From: Dehalococcoidia bacterium
GTDB taxonomy: Bacteria > Chloroflexota > Dehalococcoidia > UBA2979
Length of the DNA: 6,528 nt
Direction of reading: 5' to 3'
Assembly: GCA_004297315.1 (NCBI GenBank)
Contig: SCTU01000201.1
Coordinates: 1-6,528, forward strand
Under the pieces are notes generated by a model. That model had not been told where the DNA came from. It ran no database searches and saw only the letters and a program-made list of their open reading frames with translations. Of the stretch, positions 4,851 to 6,528 are shown piece by piece. Positions within the stretch are counted from its first letter, which is position 1. Every line of letters starts with the position of its first letter. Both the position numbers and the translations under genes were made by a program.

Positions 4851-6239
4851 CTAGACGGCCGACCCAGCGGCCTCGGCGTCGGGGTCGAGGTACGGGAGCA
4901 GCGCCTCGAGCAGGTCTGTCTTTGAGTCGAGGATCCGGCCGAGCCCCGACAGAAGGCCCATCACGCGCGCGATCAGGATGACGTCGCCCGGGACGTCGAC
5001 GAGCGGGTTCGCGCGCAGGACGCGGCCCAGCCGCTGGTTCACCTCGGCCACCATTGCCTGGTCTGCATACGCCTTGCCGGAGCGCAGCACGTCACCGAGG
5101 AAGGCCTCGCCGAGCGCGGTGTAGGTCTCGACGTTCTCCTCGCGTGTCCGGAAGCCCATGCCACTCATCGTGGTAGAGATCGCCTCGGGCTGCTGGGCGA
5201 CGATCGCGCTGGTGAGCACGATCATCTGCTGGCGGAATTCATCCGGGATCCGCTTTGTCAGACCGAAGTCGACCAGCGCGATCCTCGCCTTGCCGCCCGG
5301 CTCGGACGGCGGGATCACGAAGACGTTTCCGGGGTGAGGGTCGGCGTGGAACATCCCGCGCCGCAGGATCATTTCGTTGAACAGGTCGATCAGCGTGTCG
5401 GCGACGGCGGCCGTGTCGACGCCGGCGGCCCGCAAAGCAGCGACGTCGCTGACCTTGATCCCTTCGATGAAGTCCATCGTGAGCACTCTGCGCGTGGAAC
5501 GGTCGCGGTAGATCCGCGGCACGAGCACGTCTCTCCGGTCGGCGAGCATCGACCGCATCGCCTCGGCAGCCCCGGCCTCGTGGACGAAGTCGACCTCTTC
5601 CGGGGCGTACCGGCGCATCTCGGCCGCGATCGGGCGGAAGTCGATCACGTCTTCGAACTTCGACCAGACCTCGGCGAGCAGCGTGATCGCATCGAGGTCC
5701 CACTGCACGATGCGCTCGATGCCGGGGTACTGCACCTTCACCGCCACTGCCGTGCCGTCGTGGAGGCGCGCCCGGTAGACCTGCGCCAGCGAGGCCGCCG
5801 CGATCGGTTTGGGGTCGAATTCGGCGTACAACGTCCCGACCTCGCCACCGAGCTCGCGCTCGATCACCGGGCGCATCTCCGACCACGGCCGGGGCGGCAC
5901 CTGGTCGTGGACCAGCGAGAGCGTGGTCACGTATTCGTCCATCAGGACGTCGGCGCGGGAACCGAGGAACTGGCAGGTCTTGATGATCAGGCCCTGCTGC
6001 CTGATCGCGCGTCGCACCACGGCCTCGGCTGCCCGCTGGTGGAACCGATGCGTGGCCTCCGCCATCGCCTCCACGCCATGGCGGCGGCGCTGGAAGCGCA
6101 GCCAGCGCCAGCGCAGCCAGAGGCCGGCGACCGTGGCGCCCAGCGGGATGAGCCGGCGCAGCCGCCCGTATGGCGGGTGGACGGGCGTCTCTCGCAACTG
6201 CCGCAGCATGCGCTGCTCGGCGGACAGCGGGATGGTCAT
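4851..6239 (-). CDS. ABC1/UbiB-family atypical protein kinase-like protein
   Basis: A 462-residue member of the ABC1/ADCK/UbiB family, atypical kinase-fold ATPases linked to isoprenoid quinone and lipid metabolism at the membrane. Visible in order: the KxGQ-type segment IIKTCQFLGSRADVL (K87, Q90), where the usual Gly is Cys89; the Ala-rich nucleotide loop AAASLAQVYRARL from 147; the VAVK lysine K168; an EVDFVHEA segment at 215-222; the catalytic HADPHPGN at 298-305; and the metal-binding DFG at 324-326. All main catalytic residues are present. A short hydrophobic patch near 30-41 is followed by a Trp/Arg-rich stretch to 53; no clear C-terminal pair of membrane helices like that of E. coli UbiB is seen, so membrane contact may be peripheral. 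The ATG at 6239 has GGAG six bases upstream. It is divergent from a P450 gene and lies upstream of tetR. The substrate is unknown and ubiquinone synthesis is not implied. Confidence 0.92.
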   Translation of the reverse strand: MTIPLSAEQRMLRQLRETPVHPPYGRLRRLIPLGATVAGLWLRWRWLRFQRRRHGVEAMAEATHRFHQRAAEAVVRRAIRQQGLIIKTCQFLGSRADVLMDEYVTTLSLVHDQVPPRPWSEMRPVIERELGGEVGTLYAEFDPKPIAAASLAQVYRARLHDGTAVAVKVQYPGIERIVQWDLDAITLLAEVWSKFEDVIDFRPIAAEMRRYAPEEVDFVHEAGAAEAMRSMLADRRDVLVPRIYRDRSTRRVLTMDFIEGIKVSDVAALRAAGVDTAAVADTLIDLFNEMILRRGMFHADPHPGNVFVIPPSEPGGKARIALVDFGLTKRIPDEFRQQMIVLTSAIVAQQPEAISTTMSGMGFRTREENVETYTALGEAFLGDVLRSGKAYADQAMVAEVNQRLGRVLRANPLVDVPGDVILIARVMGLLSGLGRILDSKTDLLEALLPYLDPDAEAAGSAV

Positions 6240-6295
6240 GTCGGCTCCGTGGCGGCAGGGTTTCGAGGCGGCGTCTGGCGCTGCGCCCTCGATCC

Positions 6296-6301
6296 ACGAT
6301 A
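6296..6301 (-). promoter_or_regulatory. Possible -10 element for the ABC1-family gene
   Basis: TATCGT on the minus strand would start transcription about 50 bases before the ATG at 6239, leaving a leader that contains the GGAG ribosome-binding site. No -35 box is seen at 16-18 bases. Weak evidence from one hexamer only. Confidence 0.25.
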
Positions 6302-6340
6302 CCAGCGGGGGCGGCGGCGGCCGTGACAGCGCGGCGGCGG

Positions 6341-6346
6341 TAGTCT
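6341..6346 (+). promoter_or_regulatory. Predicted -10 element of a leaderless promoter for the P450 gene
   Basis: TAGTCT is followed by six bases and then the ATG at 6353, the same geometry as before the FAD oxidase. There is no Shine-Dalgarno sequence, so translation probably begins at or next to the 5' end of the mRNA. The -35 region is G/C-rich and not recognisable. Confidence 0.5.
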
Positions 6347-6352
6347 GGATTC

Positions 6353-6528
6353 ATGACAACAGGCATCCTCTTCAACCCGTTCGTGCCGTCCTATCGCAAC
6401 AACCCGTACCTCCAGTTGGGCCGGCTGCGCGAGGGCGACCCTGTCCACCGCAGTCAGGCGTTGCAGGCGTGGATCGTGACCCGGTACGAGGACTGCCTGC
6501 GGGTCATACGTGACGCCGACACCTTCTC
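6353..6528 (+). CDS. Cytochrome P450 (N-terminal part, cut by window edge)
   Basis: The first 58 codons of a gene running off the right edge. The residues match the start of soluble bacterial cytochrome P450s: FNPFVPSYRNNPYLQLGRLREGDPVHRS (about 7-34), then AWIVTRYEDCLRVIRDADTF (39-58), corresponding to the proline-rich start, helix A, the beta-1 strands with the 'W.vTRYeD' segment, and helix B. No N-terminal membrane anchor is present, so the enzyme should be cytoplasmic, using separate redox partners to hydroxylate a hydrophobic substrate. The I-helix and the haem-binding Cys lie outside the window, so activity and subfamily cannot be judged. The ATG at 6353 is supported by the conserved N-terminus and the -10 element six bases before it. 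It shares a 113-base divergent promoter region with the ABC1-family gene. Confidence 0.85.
   Translation, partial: MTTGILFNPFVPSYRNNPYLQLGRLREGDPVHRSQALQAWIVTRYEDCLRVIRDADTF

Noticed and set aside
4845..4861. CGGCCG repeated around the ABC1 stop codon as a possible terminator
   Set aside because: The six-base arms are themselves palindromic, the loop contains the stop codon, and no T-run follows; in GC-rich DNA this is likely chance.
5334..6326. A 330-codon open frame on the plus strand opposite the ABC1-family gene, plus similar long frames at 5809-6513 (plus) and 5239-6375 (minus)
   Set aside because: They overlap a gene with clear family motifs, have Arg/His/Gly/Pro-skewed composition typical of GC-rich shadow frames, and show no recognisable motif.

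Overview
The window is GC-rich chromosomal DNA with strong G/C preference at third codon positions. It holds seven protein genes, two of them cut by the window edges, and no RNA gene, transposon, CRISPR array or phage gene that I can see. Gene content (2-hydroxyglutarate-type FAD oxidase, TetR plus MMPL exporter, ABC1/UbiB kinase, P450) and two apparently leaderless genes with a TANNNT -10 element six bases before the start codon suggest a high-GC soil-type bacterium, probably Actinomycetota or a neighbouring terrabacterial lineage such as Chloroflexota. This placement is inference only.

Layout: 1-598 (minus) is the N-terminal part of a large FAD-linked oxidase resembling D-2-hydroxyglutarate dehydrogenase. 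It is divergent from 732-1100 (plus), a YCII/DGPF-domain protein. That gene converges on 1125-1496 (minus), a small, highly charged, low-complexity protein of unknown function. A 183-base gap (1497-1679) holds its ribosome-binding site, a 12-base palindrome and a strong hairpin that probably terminates the next operon. 1680-4100 (minus) is an MMPL/RND-type membrane exporter, overlapping by one base (TAATG) with 4100-4741 (minus), a TetR-family repressor. Upstream of tetR lies a well-formed promoter with nested operator-like palindromes (4763-4814). 4851-6239 (minus) is an ABC1/UbiB-family atypical kinase, divergent from a cytochrome P450 that starts at 6353 and runs off the right edge.

The best-supported functional unit is the tetR-mmpL pair: an autoregulated drug or lipid exporter whose repressor is made from the same transcript, with the promoter -10 inside one inverted repeat and a perfect 15-base-arm palindrome at the predicted transcription start. 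The other genes look like ordinary accessory metabolism. I see no clear new multi-gene system. The points most worth a second look are the operator and leader architecture, the Cys-substituted KxGQ motif of the ABC1 kinase, an extra hydrophobic hairpin in the MMPL protein, and the tetrapeptide repeat in the small protein.
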